Positions 7,217 through 16,562 of a stretch of DNA of 64,000 nucleotides are shown piece after piece. How positions within the stretch are numbered: position 1 is the first letter of the stretch; every line of letters starts with the position of its first letter. The DNA lies in NCBI GenBank assembly GCA_037481615.1, contig JBBFLI010000005.1; one strand, written 5' to 3'. The stretch is from SpSt-501 sp037481615. Its GTDB lineage: Bacteria > Desulfobacterota > Desulfobacteria > Desulfobacterales > SpSt-501. The translations under genes and the position numbers were made by a program. The notes under the pieces are model-generated. The model saw only the letters and a list, made by a program, of their open reading frames with translations, did not search any database and was not told the DNA's origin.

Positions 7217-9046
7217 ATGAAACGAGTGGTCACGTTCCTGATTTTTGGATTGATTCTGAATGTTTTCTGCGCCAATACGGTTCCGGCTGCCGCTCTCACC
7301 CCCGGGTCCACCTACACGGTGGAAGTCTATCCCATCACTTCGAACGGCTCGCTCGGGGCCCGTTCTTCTTTGACGACGGCCACGGCCGGGTCTGACGGGA
7401 AACTGACGTTCTCACTCGCCAACCTGCCCAATTTCCCGACATACAATTTCCTCCTGGTTCGCACCAAAGACGCAAACGGCGACATCGTGCGTCAGGCGAT
7501 CGCCCCTGCGCCGGCGGACGGTGCAGAGACCCTTCTGGGGATTTCGCCCGCCTCGGTCAGCCAGACGGGGGCCATGTTGAAAGCGATGGCCGATGCCGGA
7601 AGCGATGACCCCGTCATGGTGCTCTTCGGTTTCACCCTGATCCGTACCGGCGCCCTGGACGAAAGCGACATTGAGACGATGGGCGATCTTGCCCGGGACG
7701 CCGTCCTGAACGGCTTCAACGCCTACCTGGAGGGCAAGATCGGGCCGACGAAAATGCAGGCTTTCCGCAACGCCGTGCAGAACAGGCTGGGCGGCTACAC
7801 GGCGAAAATCAAGGAGCTGATCGACAGCGCCGATGCCGGGATGAAGCAGAACTTCCGCGGGGAAGCCGGGGCCATGCTCTCGCGCTTCCTCGTGGAGGCC
7901 GCGGCGGCCGCCGGTGTCGACCCGGCCCTGATCCCGCCGGCGATGAAGGCCATGTCCGACCAGGCGGAGTTGCACGCCGGCGGTCTGTCGGAAGAAATGA
8001 CGGCGTGCACCGATGTCGTCATGGCCTCGACGTATCTCAAGATCATGGCCGAGGTGATGAAACAGAAATATTCCTCCGGCCTGGACGTGCTGGGCGCTTC
8101 GGCCGAACAGATCGATCGCATGAACCTGGCGATCAGAAACTTCAGCGATGCCCTCGTCGGCATCTTTGCGGATTTCGAAAGCCTGTTCGAAAACGAGGAA
8201 GAGATGCCCACGGTCGAAGACCTGGAAGACAAGATGGCCGATATGCAAGCGGCGTTCAGGACGGCCTTCAACACGTTCATGGCGGATAGCGCCTCGACGG
8301 TCGAGGAGCTCGACGCGATGGTCGATTCCCTCAAGTCCGGCGTCTGCCCCGCCACCGGAAACCAGGCGGCGTGCGAAGCCTCGATCGACGCCTTCAAGGG
8401 GCCCTCCGATGACTACCTCGGCCTGGGAGGCTTCTTCCAGGTTCGAAACTTGATCGGAGAACCGCTGCGGTGGCCGATCCCCATGGTGGCCGCCGTGAAG
8501 TGGGTCGCGGACAACCATCCGACCCAGTTTCATTACACCCGCGACGATCTGGACCCCGCCCCCCAGCACTGGCTGAACTCGCGCCATGACTTCACGGGCC
8601 CCTTTGTTCCCTCCGCCCTCTCTCACATCCTGGGGCTGCGCGAGGACATCGAGATCGTCTACGGCCGGCGCATGGCGGGGGAGATCGCGGCAAGCTGCGA
8701 TATTCATGAGGACCTCTGGGATAGCCTTTCGGACAGTGAAAAGGTTGCTTACACTGGAATGACCGATAATCCAAATACCGATGGGGAGCCGAGGGTGCTG
8801 CGCATCGTGGCCTCCGAAAACACCGCTGAACAGGACGATCTTGACGGCCTTAATACTTCTCTTGTCCCTGCCTTCACCCACTGCAACGACATGGCGCCTT
8901 TCCTCAACGGCTACGAGCTCCAGGGACTCGAGGACATCCTGCTCGAGCGCCTGGCGGTCCTCAAAGAGAACATCGGCCCGGAGGCCGTGACGGACGCTCA
9001 GCGCCAGGCCCTGATCGATGTGCTCAGCGCCCCGCGCTTCCGTTGA
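7217..9046 (+). CDS. Large exported protein of unknown function
   Basis: A 609-residue protein that I do not recognise. Residues 1-26 form a signal peptide (MKRVVTFLIFGLILNVFCA, then PAAA). Residues 30-95 look like a small beta domain of the kind found at the start of Geobacter-type surface proteins (STYTVEVYPITSNGSLGA). The rest is mainly helical, rich in Asp, Glu and Ala, with few cysteines and no catalytic motif I can name. The GTG/ATG choices were resolved to 7217, where the signal peptide begins; the in-frame ATG at 7202 would add MEAQA before it. It probably shares a transcript with the small lipoprotein and ends at the strong terminator at 9070. Confidence 0.7.
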   Translation: MKRVVTFLIFGLILNVFCANTVPAAALTPGSTYTVEVYPITSNGSLGARSSLTTATAGSDGKLTFSLANLPNFPTYNFLLVRTKDANGDIVRQAIAPAPADGAETLLGISPASVSQTGAMLKAMADAGSDDPVMVLFGFTLIRTGALDESDIETMGDLARDAVLNGFNAYLEGKIGPTKMQAFRNAVQNRLGGYTAKIKELIDSADAGMKQNFRGEAGAMLSRFLVEAAAAAGVDPALIPPAMKAMSDQAELHAGGLSEEMTACTDVVMASTYLKIMAEVMKQKYSSGLDVLGASAEQIDRMNLAIRNFSDALVGIFADFESLFENEEEMPTVEDLEDKMADMQAAFRTAFNTFMADSASTVEELDAMVDSLKSGVCPATGNQAACEASIDAFKGPSDDYLGLGGFFQVRNLIGEPLRWPIPMVAAVKWVADNHPTQFHYTRDDLDPAPQHWLNSRHDFTGPFVPSALSHILGLREDIEIVYGRRMAGEIAASCDIHEDLWDSLSDSEKVAYTGMTDNPNTDGEPRVLRIVASENTAEQDDLDGLNTSLVPAFTHCNDMAPFLNGYELQGLEDILLERLAVLKENIGPEAVTDAQRQALIDVLSAPRFR

Positions 9047-9069
9047 ACCCAAAGAAACCCAACACCCTG

Positions 9070-9125
9070 AACGGGTGATTCGGCGCCGGGGGATCGACCC
9101 CGGCCCGAGTCACCCGTTTTCTTCT
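9070..9125 (+). terminator. Rho-independent terminator
   Basis: A two-part hairpin: outer arms ACGGGTGA (from 9071) and TCACCCGT (to 9117), then inner arms GCCGGGG and CCCCGGC around a GATCGA loop, followed by TTTTCTTCTT. It lies 25 bases after the large exported protein gene. Confidence 0.85.
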
Positions 9126-9276
9126 TGCCTCCCCGTTTTCCCGGCTCGAGCCCCCAATTGGCAAGCGCGAAATCTCCTGGTAGAGAGCCTTTCTTCGGCC
9201 GCCTATAGCCCGGGGTGTTTCTAAGGTCCTGGCCGAAAGCGGCCGCTTCGACAACCTACAGGCCGGAGGATCGGCG

Positions 9277-10392
9277 ATGAGCGACGGTTTTTCCTTTCCC
9301 CCGAACCCCTACCTGCTGCTCACCCCCGGCCCGCTGACGACCACGGCGACGGTCAAGGCGGCGATGCTCCGCGATTGGTGCACCTGGGATGAGGACTACA
9401 ACCGCCTGGTCGAGGAGATCCGCCATGAGATCACGTCACTCGCCACCCATGACCCCGGCTACACGAGCGTTCTCATCCAGGGGAGCGGCACCTTCGGCGT
9501 CGAGGCCGTGATCACGACCGCCGTCCCCGACCAGGGGGAACTCCTCGCCGTCGCAAACGGCGCCTACGGCCGAAGGATCCACGAGATCGCCCGAAGGGGG
9601 CGAATCCCCGCAAGGCTGCTCGATTTCGGCGAGCTCTCCCCCCCGGACCCGGAACGCATCGCCTCCGAGCTCGCCCGCCGCCCCGGCATCACCCATGTGG
9701 CCCTCGTCCACTGCGAGACGACGACCGGGATGCTCAACCCCGCCGCCGCGGTCGGCCGGGTGGTCAAGGATGCGGGGCGCGTTTTCATCCTCGATGCCAT
9801 GAGCAGCCTGGGGGGCATCCCCTTCGATGCAGCCGAGATCGGGGCCGACTTTCTCGTGAGCAGCGCCAACAAGTGCATCCAGGGGGTCCCCGGCTTTTCC
9901 TTCGTGATCGCCCGGCGCTCCGTGCTCGAGCAGACCCGCGGCCGCGCCCGCTCGCTCGGCCTCGATCTCTACGACCAGTGGGAGACCATGGAGAAACAGT
10001 GCGGCAAGTGGCGCTTCACCTCGCCCACCCATGTCGTGCGCGCCTTCCGCCAGGCGCTCGTGGAGCTCGTGGAGGAAGGCGGCGTTCGCGCGCGCCACGC
10101 GCGCTACCTCGAAAACCACCGCGTTCTCGTCCGGGGTATGGAGGCGCTGGGCTTCCGGCCCCTTCTGCCTCCTCCCCTGCGCTCGCCGATCATCACCGCC
10201 TTTCATCGCCCGGATCACGAGGGCTACGAGTTCGGCCGCTTTTACCGGCTGCTCAAGGAGAAAGGGTTCGTGATCTACCCGGGCAAGGTGACCGAGCTCG
10301 AGACCTTCCGCATCGGCCACATCGGGGATGTCCACCCGCAGGACATGAGAAGGCTCCTCGAGGCGGTCGAGGAGTCGATGTACTGGGTGTAA
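9277..10392 (+). CDS. phnW: 2-aminoethylphosphonate--pyruvate transaminase
   Basis: PhnW converts 2-aminoethylphosphonate and pyruvate to phosphonoacetaldehyde and alanine, using PLP. The 371-residue protein is full length. The N-terminal LLTPGPLTTTATVK and DWCTWD...YN elements are typical of PhnW. The PLP lysine is K199 in SSANKCIQGVPGFSF. Conserved GSGTFGVEA and HCETTTGMLNP segments also fit. No phnX (phosphonatase), phnA or phnY is adjacent, so whether it acts in breakdown or in phosphonate synthesis is open. The start has GGAGG eight bases upstream. Its end faces the end of the minus-strand molybdoenzyme gene 27 bases away. Confidence 0.88.
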   Translation: MSDGFSFPPNPYLLLTPGPLTTTATVKAAMLRDWCTWDEDYNRLVEEIRHEITSLATHDPGYTSVLIQGSGTFGVEAVITTAVPDQGELLAVANGAYGRRIHEIARRGRIPARLLDFGELSPPDPERIASELARRPGITHVALVHCETTTGMLNPAAAVGRVVKDAGRVFILDAMSSLGGIPFDAAEIGADFLVSSANKCIQGVPGFSFVIARRSVLEQTRGRARSLGLDLYDQWETMEKQCGKWRFTSPTHVVRAFRQALVELVEEGGVRARHARYLENHRVLVRGMEALGFRPLLPPPLRSPIITAFHRPDHEGYEFGRFYRLLKEKGFVIYPGKVTELETFRIGHIGDVHPQDMRRLLEAVEESMYWV

Positions 10393-10419
10393 GCTTCTCA
10401 AAGAGGCGCTCGGCGGGGT

Positions 10420-12327
10420 TCAGTTTTCGAGACGCACGGGCTGGCTGTAGAAGGCCGCGTTCGGACCGAGGTCGGTTGCGGCATCCGCGATCAGGCGGTT
10501 CACCCCGAAGCCGAGCCTCATCCACCCGCCCCGGCGTACCACGACCGCCATGGGGTGGAGCCCTTTCAGGGGCTCGACCGTTACAGGGATCCTTCCCAGG
10601 GGCGAGGCGAGAAAAACGGGTTTCTGCAAGTCGAACTCGGCCCATGCCGGGCTCTCGGGCGAAAGATAGGCCCGAAGGGGGCCGCGCTGTTCTTCGGGCA
10701 GGATCTGCGAGTGTGTGGCCTCCTTGCGGACGAGGGTGAGGAGTGTCAGCGGGTATTCGGGAGGGGCCGACGGATCCTCCCCCGGCGCTTCCGCCGGGAA
10801 GCGGTATTTCCCGTCGGGATGACCGAACCGCATGCCTTCCCAGGCGATCTCCGTTCTCTTGACCTCGAGGAATCCCTTTTCGCGGAGCTCGGCGAAACTT
10901 TTCTCGCCTCCGGGCAGGCTCCGGCGGATCGCTTCTTCGACCGAGGGCACCTCGACCGGCGGGGAAAGACGCCTTCCCACCTCGGCCACAATCCAGGAAT
11001 CCGGTCGCGCGCCTTCGGGCGGGGAGAAGGCCGGGCGGGCGTAGTTCAGAAAATCGTGAAAGAAGGAGGGGATGAGGTTTTCTTGCTCGAGGTTGAGCGT
11101 GCAGGGAAGGACGAGGTCGGCGAGCTCGGCCGTGTCCGTCAAAAAGGCGTCGACCACGATCTTGAAGGGAACTTGTCGCAGGGCGCGCGCAACGGCTTGC
11201 GCATCCGGGGACTGGTTGACGGGGTTGCTCCCGTTGACCCAGACGAGTTCGACCGGCGGGTCGGCCGCAGCGATGTCGCGTCCGATCGTCGGCTTGAAAA
11301 AGCGGGCCATCCGGCCGGCGCGAGGTGAGGCTTTCCAGGAAAGATCGAGAAAGCGCGCCGACGAGACGATGTAATACACCCCGGCCCCGGGGCGGCCGAC
11401 CTGCCCGGAGGCGACGGCGAGCGCATCGATGAAACGCACATTCCCCCCGCCCCGTCGGTAGCGCTGGAGCCCCCAGCCGATGATCGTCGAAACCGGGCCG
11501 TCCGTCCCGCCGTAGATTCCCGCCAGGCGATCGACATACGCTGCGGAGATCCCGGCGGTCTCTCGCCAGGAGTCCGCATCGCCTTCCCGGAGAATGCGGC
11601 GGAAACTCCCCCACCCGACGGCATGGACCGGCAGCGCCGGGAAAACCCGCCCCGCGGATTCGAGCGCGCGCAGAACGGCGGCGGCGAGAAATCGGTCCTG
11701 TCCCGGCCGGATGCGGATGAACTCGTCGCTCCAGGCTTCGTGCCCGTCACCCCCCGGCGAGACGGTGAGCACACGGGCGCCCCGTTTCCGGGCCCGCTGC
11801 ACGAGGGAAAGCAGATGGATCGAGGTCCGGGCGATATCCCTTCCCCAGTTGACGATCCATCCGGCGTTCAGCAGATCCTCGGGGCGGTTGTGGTCGAGGG
11901 CCCCGAAATCGGCGATCGAAGCCGCTCTGCCGGCTTCGGCGCAGAGGCTTCCCCCCGCCCGGGAAGCACCCAGGGCGTTGAAGAAATGCTGAACGATGTG
12001 GAGCGAAACCCCGCAGCAGCCCGAGCTGTCGAGATGAAGGATTGTTTCCGGCCGGCCCCGCAGCGCCTGGATCCTCGCCGCCGCAAGGTCGAGGGCTTCC
12101 TCCCAGCCGACGGCCCGCAGGCCCTCCGGCGTCCGCCGGAGGGGGGTCCGGAGGCGCGAGGGGCTATTTAGCCTTCTTTCCCAGGACTTGAGCTTGGCGC
12201 AGCAGAAACCCCTCGTGAAGGGATGTCCGGGATTTCCCCGGATGCGCGCGCCCCCGTCTTCCCCCCGCTCGACGAGAAGCGAGCAGGCATCCGGGCAGTC
12301 CTGCGAGCAGGCCGTGACGATGCGCAC
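10420..12327 (-). CDS. Molybdopterin (bis-MGD) oxidoreductase, formate-dehydrogenase-like family
   Basis: A 635-residue member of the DMSO-reductase family. It has a ferredoxin-type site for one 4Fe-4S cluster at the N-terminus: C7, C11, C15 and C42/C43. The residue in the usual metal-ligand loop is C129 in GGSLCAEAG, suggesting Cys ligation of Mo or W. Later segments such as VWVNGSNPVNQSPD and LPCTLNLEQ are normal for the cofactor-binding domains. There is no Tat signal, so it is probably cytoplasmic. Substrate is unknown. The start is GTG; the ribosome site GAGGTGA contains the stop codon of the upstream saccharopine-dehydrogenase-like gene, which implies coupled translation. Confidence 0.82.
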   Translation of the reverse strand: MRIVTACSQDCPDACSLLVERGEDGGARIRGNPGHPFTRGFCCAKLKSWERRLNSPSRLRTPLRRTPEGLRAVGWEEALDLAAARIQALRGRPETILHLDSSGCCGVSLHIVQHFFNALGASRAGGSLCAEAGRAASIADFGALDHNRPEDLLNAGWIVNWGRDIARTSIHLLSLVQRARKRGARVLTVSPGGDGHEAWSDEFIRIRPGQDRFLAAAVLRALESAGRVFPALPVHAVGWGSFRRILREGDADSWRETAGISAAYVDRLAGIYGGTDGPVSTIIGWGLQRYRRGGGNVRFIDALAVASGQVGRPGAGVYYIVSSARFLDLSWKASPRAGRMARFFKPTIGRDIAAADPPVELVWVNGSNPVNQSPDAQAVARALRQVPFKIVVDAFLTDTAELADLVLPCTLNLEQENLIPSFFHDFLNYARPAFSPPEGARPDSWIVAEVGRRLSPPVEVPSVEEAIRRSLPGGEKSFAELREKGFLEVKRTEIAWEGMRFGHPDGKYRFPAEAPGEDPSAPPEYPLTLLTLVRKEATHSQILPEEQRGPLRAYLSPESPAWAEFDLQKPVFLASPLGRIPVTVEPLKGLHPMAVVVRRGGWMRLGFGVNRLIADAATDLGPNAAFYSQPVRLEN

Positions 12328-12330
12328 GGT

Positions 12331-13431
12331 TCACCTCGCGGCCGGCAGCGCCGAGCGCTCTTCGCCGGCGTAAATGCGCCCTCCCCAGCGGGTCGAGAGG
12401 AAATCCGCGAAGGCGACCGACTCCTGCTTGACGAAGCCCGTGCCGAGCTTCCCCCGGGCGTATAGCTCGAGCACGGCGACGAGCCCCGCCGCCGTCGAGA
12501 GCTGGATCGCCGAGTAGCGCCGGCCGTCGATCAGATCCCCGTAGATTTTCTTGGCGAAACTGCGCTGGCGCACACCGCTTTCGTCCTGGCCGACCACGTT
12601 CACGTAAATGATCACGACGTCGGTCTCGGTGACGGGGACCTCCTGGTCGAAGATTTCCGTCAGGAGCTTGCGGTTGTCGATCAGGTTGAGGTCATAGAGC
12701 AGAAACTTCATCAGATCCCGGTGGCCGGGGTAACGGATGGTCTTGTAGTTGAGCTCGCGCACCCGGCCTTCATAGGTTTCGCAAAGGGTCCCCACCCCGC
12801 CCGAGGTGTAGAAGGCCTCGTACTCGGTGCCGTCGAGTGTGAGGCGCTCGTACCCGTCGAGGGCCTCGACTTCCAGGCGGCGGCCGCCGCAGATCACCTC
12901 GCAGAGGTTGCAGTACTCGTTGATCAGGCCTGCCGTGTTCCAACTCAGGTAGTACTTCATCGCGTTGCTCGCGTAGAGCGGAAGCGCCCCCACGCGGAGC
13001 TCGAGGCTGCGAAGCGCGGGGAGCTCCGCCGCCAGGCTCGCCCCGATGATGTTGATCGCCCCCGGCGCGAGCCCGCACTGCGGCATGAAGGGAACTTTCC
13101 CCTTCTCGGCCAGCCGCCGCACCACGGATGTGGTCTCGACGTCCTCGGTCAGATCAAAGTAGGCGACACCCGCCCGCGCGCAGGCTGCAGCGATATCGCG
13201 GTTCAGGTAGAAGGGAGCGGCGCTCACGACCGCGTCCTTCCCGCCGATGAACGCCTTCAGTCGCGCCGGATCCGCGAAATCGAAGCTTTCGACTCGGGTT
13301 TTGGCAAGCGGGGGAAGCGCCGCCGGGGGTCGGCTGTCGGCGAGGTGGACCGCTTTGCAAAAGTCGCAGGACTCGAGCATGGCGGCGATCGTCCCTCCGA
13401 CCTTGCCCGCCCCCAGGATGCAGATCTCCAT
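12331..13431 (-). CDS. Saccharopine dehydrogenase-like NAD(P)-binding protein
   Basis: A 366-residue protein of the saccharopine dehydrogenase / carboxynorspermidine-type family. The Rossmann motif ILGAGKVGG is at residues 4-12. CGLAPGAINIIGA near 120 and the later YPGH near 225 are typical of the family's lysine- and glutamate-type members. It may form or cleave a secondary amine from an amino acid and a keto acid; the real substrate is unknown. The ATG at 13431 is preferred over a TTG five codons upstream because GGAGG lies eight bases before it. It is the middle gene of a three-gene minus-strand operon and ends four bases before the molybdoenzyme start. Confidence 0.78.
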   Translation of the reverse strand: MEICILGAGKVGGTIAAMLESCDFCKAVHLADSRPPAALPPLAKTRVESFDFADPARLKAFIGGKDAVVSAAPFYLNRDIAAACARAGVAYFDLTEDVETTSVVRRLAEKGKVPFMPQCGLAPGAINIIGASLAAELPALRSLELRVGALPLYASNAMKYYLSWNTAGLINEYCNLCEVICGGRRLEVEALDGYERLTLDGTEYEAFYTSGGVGTLCETYEGRVRELNYKTIRYPGHRDLMKFLLYDLNLIDNRKLLTEIFDQEVPVTETDVVIIYVNVVGQDESGVRQRSFAKKIYGDLIDGRRYSAIQLSTAAGLVAVLELYARGKLGTGFVKQESVAFADFLSTRWGGRIYAGEERSALPAAR

Positions 13432-13525
13432 CAGGTTTTCCTCCAACGATCTTTTTCCGAAAGCCTTCTAACGCAAGCGGAACCGAGGATCCAGGGAAAA
13501 GTCCTTCATCGGGGAAAGGCCGCTC

Positions 13526-14269
13526 TCAGGCGTTCCATCCCCCGTCCACGTTGAGCGTCGCCCCCGTGATGTAGGTCGCATCCGGCCCGGCGAGAAAGGC
13601 GACGGCGCCGGCCACCTCCTCGGTCCGGCCGTAGCGGCCGAGCGCGGTCATCGAGCGCATGAAATCCGCGTGCGTCCCGGTTTCCGGGTTCATTTCGGTA
13701 TGAATCGGCCCGGGCTGCACGGCGTTCACGAGGATGCCGCGGCCGCCCAGATCCTTCGCCCAGCTCCGGGTGAACCCGGCCACGGCGAACTTGGAGGCGT
13801 TGTAGACGCTCATGTCCGGACCCGTGGCGCGCTCGCCGAGAACGCTTCCGATGTTGATGATGCGGCTTCCCGGTCCCATCACTTTGACGGCGGCGTTCGT
13901 GAGGTGAAAAACGGCGTCGACGTTGATCCGCATCAGCCGCTCGTAGTCGGCGGCCTTGATCTCCCCGATTTTGCCGCCGAGGAAGACGCCCGCGTTGTTC
14001 ACCAGGATGTCGAGCCCCCCGAAATCCCGGGTGACCCGCTTGACGAGGGGAGGGAGCCGCCGCGGCTGCGCGGCGTCCGCCGGGTACGCCCTGGCCTTCC
14101 CGCCCGCCCGGGCGATCTCGCGCACCAGCGTCTCGGCCTGCTTTCGAGATCGACTGTAGGTGAAGGCGACCTTCGCCCCATCGGCGGCGAGCCTGCGGAC
14201 GATGGCGGCGCCGATGCCCCGCGACCCGCCGGTGACCAGAGCGACCTTGTCCGCCAACGGTTTGCTCAT
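13526..14269 (-). CDS. Short-chain dehydrogenase/reductase (FabG-like)
   Basis: A 247-residue classical SDR. The cofactor motif TGGSRGIG is at 14-21, NNAG near 91, and the catalytic Ser, Tyr and Lys are in NIGSVLG and YNASKFA. The loop after the cofactor motif (TYSRSRKQAE) suggests NADPH preference. FabG-like enzymes reduce 3-oxoacyl groups, but outside a fatty-acid operon the substrate cannot be set. It is the first gene of the operon with the saccharopine-dehydrogenase-like and molybdopterin genes (94 bases before the former). AAAGGAG stands eight bases before the ATG. Confidence 0.85.
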   Translation of the reverse strand: MSKPLADKVALVTGGSRGIGAAIVRRLAADGAKVAFTYSRSRKQAETLVREIARAGGKARAYPADAAQPRRLPPLVKRVTRDFGGLDILVNNAGVFLGGKIGEIKAADYERLMRINVDAVFHLTNAAVKVMGPGSRIINIGSVLGERATGPDMSVYNASKFAVAGFTRSWAKDLGGRGILVNAVQPGPIHTEMNPETGTHADFMRSMTALGRYGRTEEVAGAVAFLAGPDATYITGATLNVDGGWNA

Positions 14270-14573
14270 CTGCGTTTCTCCTTTCCCGAACGTTCTTGCG
14301 CCTTGCGGCGGAGTTCCAGTTCACGGCCCAACGCTAACGATCTTTCGGGGAAGGTCAAGATATCGAGATCCTTCTTGATTCCACAAAACCGACGTGGTAT
14401 GGAAGAAAACCTTTTCGTTTCCCCGATGACGGCGCAGAAGCCATGTGCTGCATCACCCCGCGAGTTCGTCTCTCCTCATCGTTTTTCCTCATGAAACCTG
14501 AGCGTACGCAATTGCCCGGGCGGCCGGGGTTTTTCAGCCGATCCATCTCTCCGTGCCTCATGAGGTCGACGCC
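14270..14573. other. Divergent intergenic region
   Basis: 304 bases between the SDR gene (leftward) and the reductase gene (rightward). A rightward promoter candidate is TTGATT (14375-14380), 17 bases, TATGGA (14398-14403). I see no leftward promoter with confidence, no repeats and no small gene with a good ribosome site. Confidence 0.35.
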
Positions 14574-16490
14574 ATGGAATGTCTGTTCTCGCCTTTTCGT
14601 CTGAAGCAACTGGAGATCCCCAACCGCATCGTCATGCCGGCGCTTGCCTCGTTTCTGATCGAGCCGGACGGCACGATCACGGAGAAGACCGTTGAACACT
14701 ACCGCCGCCGGGCCTCCGGCGGACCCGGGATGATCATCGTGGAGGCCTGCGCCGTTTCCCCGGAGGGGGTCGTTTCCGCCCACCAGGCGCGGATCTACGA
14801 GGATCGCTTCGTGGAGGGGCTGGCCCGGATCGCCGAGGCGATCCGGGCCGAGGGGGTGGTGCCCGCCGTGCAGATCCATCACGGCGGCCGCCAGACATCG
14901 GCCAAAGTCATCGGCAGAAAGCCGCTCGCCCCCTCCCCCATCCCCTGCCCCAGCATCAAGGGCGAGGTCGAACCGCTCACGCGCGAGGGCATCCAGGAAC
15001 TCGTCGACCAGTTCGCCACGGCGGCGGTGCGCGCCCGCCGGGCGGGCTTCGAACTCGTCGAAATCCACGGCGCCCACGGCTACCTCGTCAACCAGTTTCT
15101 CTCGCCCTATTCCAACAAGCGGGAGGACGAATACGGGGGCGACCTCGCCGGAAGGACCCGCTTCGCCTGCGACATCGTGCGCGAGATCCGCAGGCGTGTC
15201 GGCGGGGAATACCCCCTCTCCTTCAAGATCAGCGCCGAGGAATTCGTCCCCGGCGGGCTGACCGTCGAGGACAGCATCGCCATCCTCGAACTCTTGCAGC
15301 AGGCAGGGATCGACATCGTCCAGGTCTCCGCGGGAAACGACGCCACCCCGGAGTGGATCTGCCAACCGATGTTCATGGACAAGGCCTGTCTCGTGCCCTT
15401 TGCCGCGAAAATCCGCTCCGCCCTGCGCCTCCCCGTGATGGCCGTCGGTCGCATCAACGACCCCCACATCGCCGAGAGCATCCTCGCCCGCGGTCAGGCG
15501 GATCTCGTGTGCATGGGCCGGGGGCTGCTCGCCGATCCCGACATGCCGAAAAAGGCCCGCGCCGGCGATTTCGACACGATCCGTTTCTGCATCGCCTGCA
15601 ACACGTGCATGGAGTCGATCTTCCGCCGCGGCCGGGTCGAATGTCTGGTCAACCCCTTTCTCGGCCGCGAGCAGGAACTCGTCATCCGCCCGGCAGACAA
15701 AAAGCGCCGCATCCTGGTGGTCGGCGGCGGCCCGGCCGGGTTGAGCGCCGCCTGGATCGCGGCCCGGCGCGGCCACGAAGTCACCCTTTGCGACCGCCAG
15801 CCCGTTCTGGGCGGCCAGCTCGTCGCCGGAAGCGAGCCGCGCTTCAAGCGCGAACTCAAAACCCTGATCCGCTTTCTCTCCCGCCAGGTCGAGCTGAGCG
15901 GTGTGCGGCGCCTGCTCGGCTTCGCGGTGGACGCCGGTTTCATCGCCGCCTCCCGACCCGACGCTGTCGTGATCGCCACCGGTTCGAACCCGGTGCTGCC
16001 GCCCGTCCCGGGGATTGAGCGGCCTTTTGTCTACTCCTACAACCAAGTGTTGAACGGCCTGGGGACCAGGGCCTGCCGCACCGTCGTGATCGGCGGCGGG
16101 GCGACCGGCTGCGAGATCGCCCTGCACCTCGCCGAGGCGGGCTCTCCCGTGAGCCTGATCGAAATGGAGCCGCGCATCGGGCAGGGGATCGAGGCCATCA
16201 GCCGCAAGGTGATTCTCGAGCGCCTTTCACGTTTCAAGGTCGAGGTGTTCACCCGGAGCCGCCTGATCCGCATCGACGAGGCCGGGGCCGTGATCGGCCA
16301 CGCCGAACAGGGCGAGCGGTTGCTCCCGGCGGAACGCGTGGTGATCGCCGTCGGCTGCCGACCCGAAAACGGCCTGGCCGACGAGGTCCGCCAACTCGGG
16401 ATCGAAATGCACCTTCTGGGCGATTGCGTCGAGCCGCGGAACGCCAAGGCCGCGATCTACGAGGGGACGGTCCTGGGGCTCTCCATCTAA
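14574..16490 (+). CDS. NADH:flavin oxidoreductase / 2,4-dienoyl-CoA reductase-type FMN-FeS-FAD enzyme
   Basis: A 638-residue three-part enzyme. Residues 1-330 are an old-yellow-enzyme TIM barrel for FMN (LFSPFRLKQLEIPNRIVM, then QIHHGGRQ, then EIHGAHGYLVNQFLSP). A 4Fe-4S site follows near residue 340: CIACNTC and a further C in VECLVNP. The C-terminal half has two Rossmann folds, VVGGGPAGLSAA near 383 for FAD and VIGGGATGCEIA near 507 for NAD(P)H. This is the layout of bacterial 2,4-dienoyl-CoA reductase and trimethylamine dehydrogenase. The substrate may be an enoyl or dienoyl compound; no beta-oxidation genes are adjacent. ATG 14574 is preferred over GTG 14553 because GAGG lies eight bases upstream. 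Confidence 0.88.
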   Translation: MECLFSPFRLKQLEIPNRIVMPALASFLIEPDGTITEKTVEHYRRRASGGPGMIIVEACAVSPEGVVSAHQARIYEDRFVEGLARIAEAIRAEGVVPAVQIHHGGRQTSAKVIGRKPLAPSPIPCPSIKGEVEPLTREGIQELVDQFATAAVRARRAGFELVEIHGAHGYLVNQFLSPYSNKREDEYGGDLAGRTRFACDIVREIRRRVGGEYPLSFKISAEEFVPGGLTVEDSIAILELLQQAGIDIVQVSAGNDATPEWICQPMFMDKACLVPFAAKIRSALRLPVMAVGRINDPHIAESILARGQADLVCMGRGLLADPDMPKKARAGDFDTIRFCIACNTCMESIFRRGRVECLVNPFLGREQELVIRPADKKRRILVVGGGPAGLSAAWIAARRGHEVTLCDRQPVLGGQLVAGSEPRFKRELKTLIRFLSRQVELSGVRRLLGFAVDAGFIAASRPDAVVIATGSNPVLPPVPGIERPFVYSYNQVLNGLGTRACRTVVIGGGATGCEIALHLAEAGSPVSLIEMEPRIGQGIEAISRKVILERLSRFKVEVFTRSRLIRIDEAGAVIGHAEQGERLLPAERVVIAVGCRPENGLADEVRQLGIEMHLLGDCVEPRNAKAAIYEGTVLGLSI

Positions 16491-16562
16491 CCCGCCCTCT
16501 GCCGCCCCCTGGACCCGCTAACGCGCCGTTTTTTTGCCGGCGCAAGGAGAAAGGAGGTCGGC

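Noticed and set aside
7027..7300. Frameshifted single lipoprotein gene
   Set aside because: The second frame has its own signal peptide and start, and there is no run of bases where a slip would join the two.
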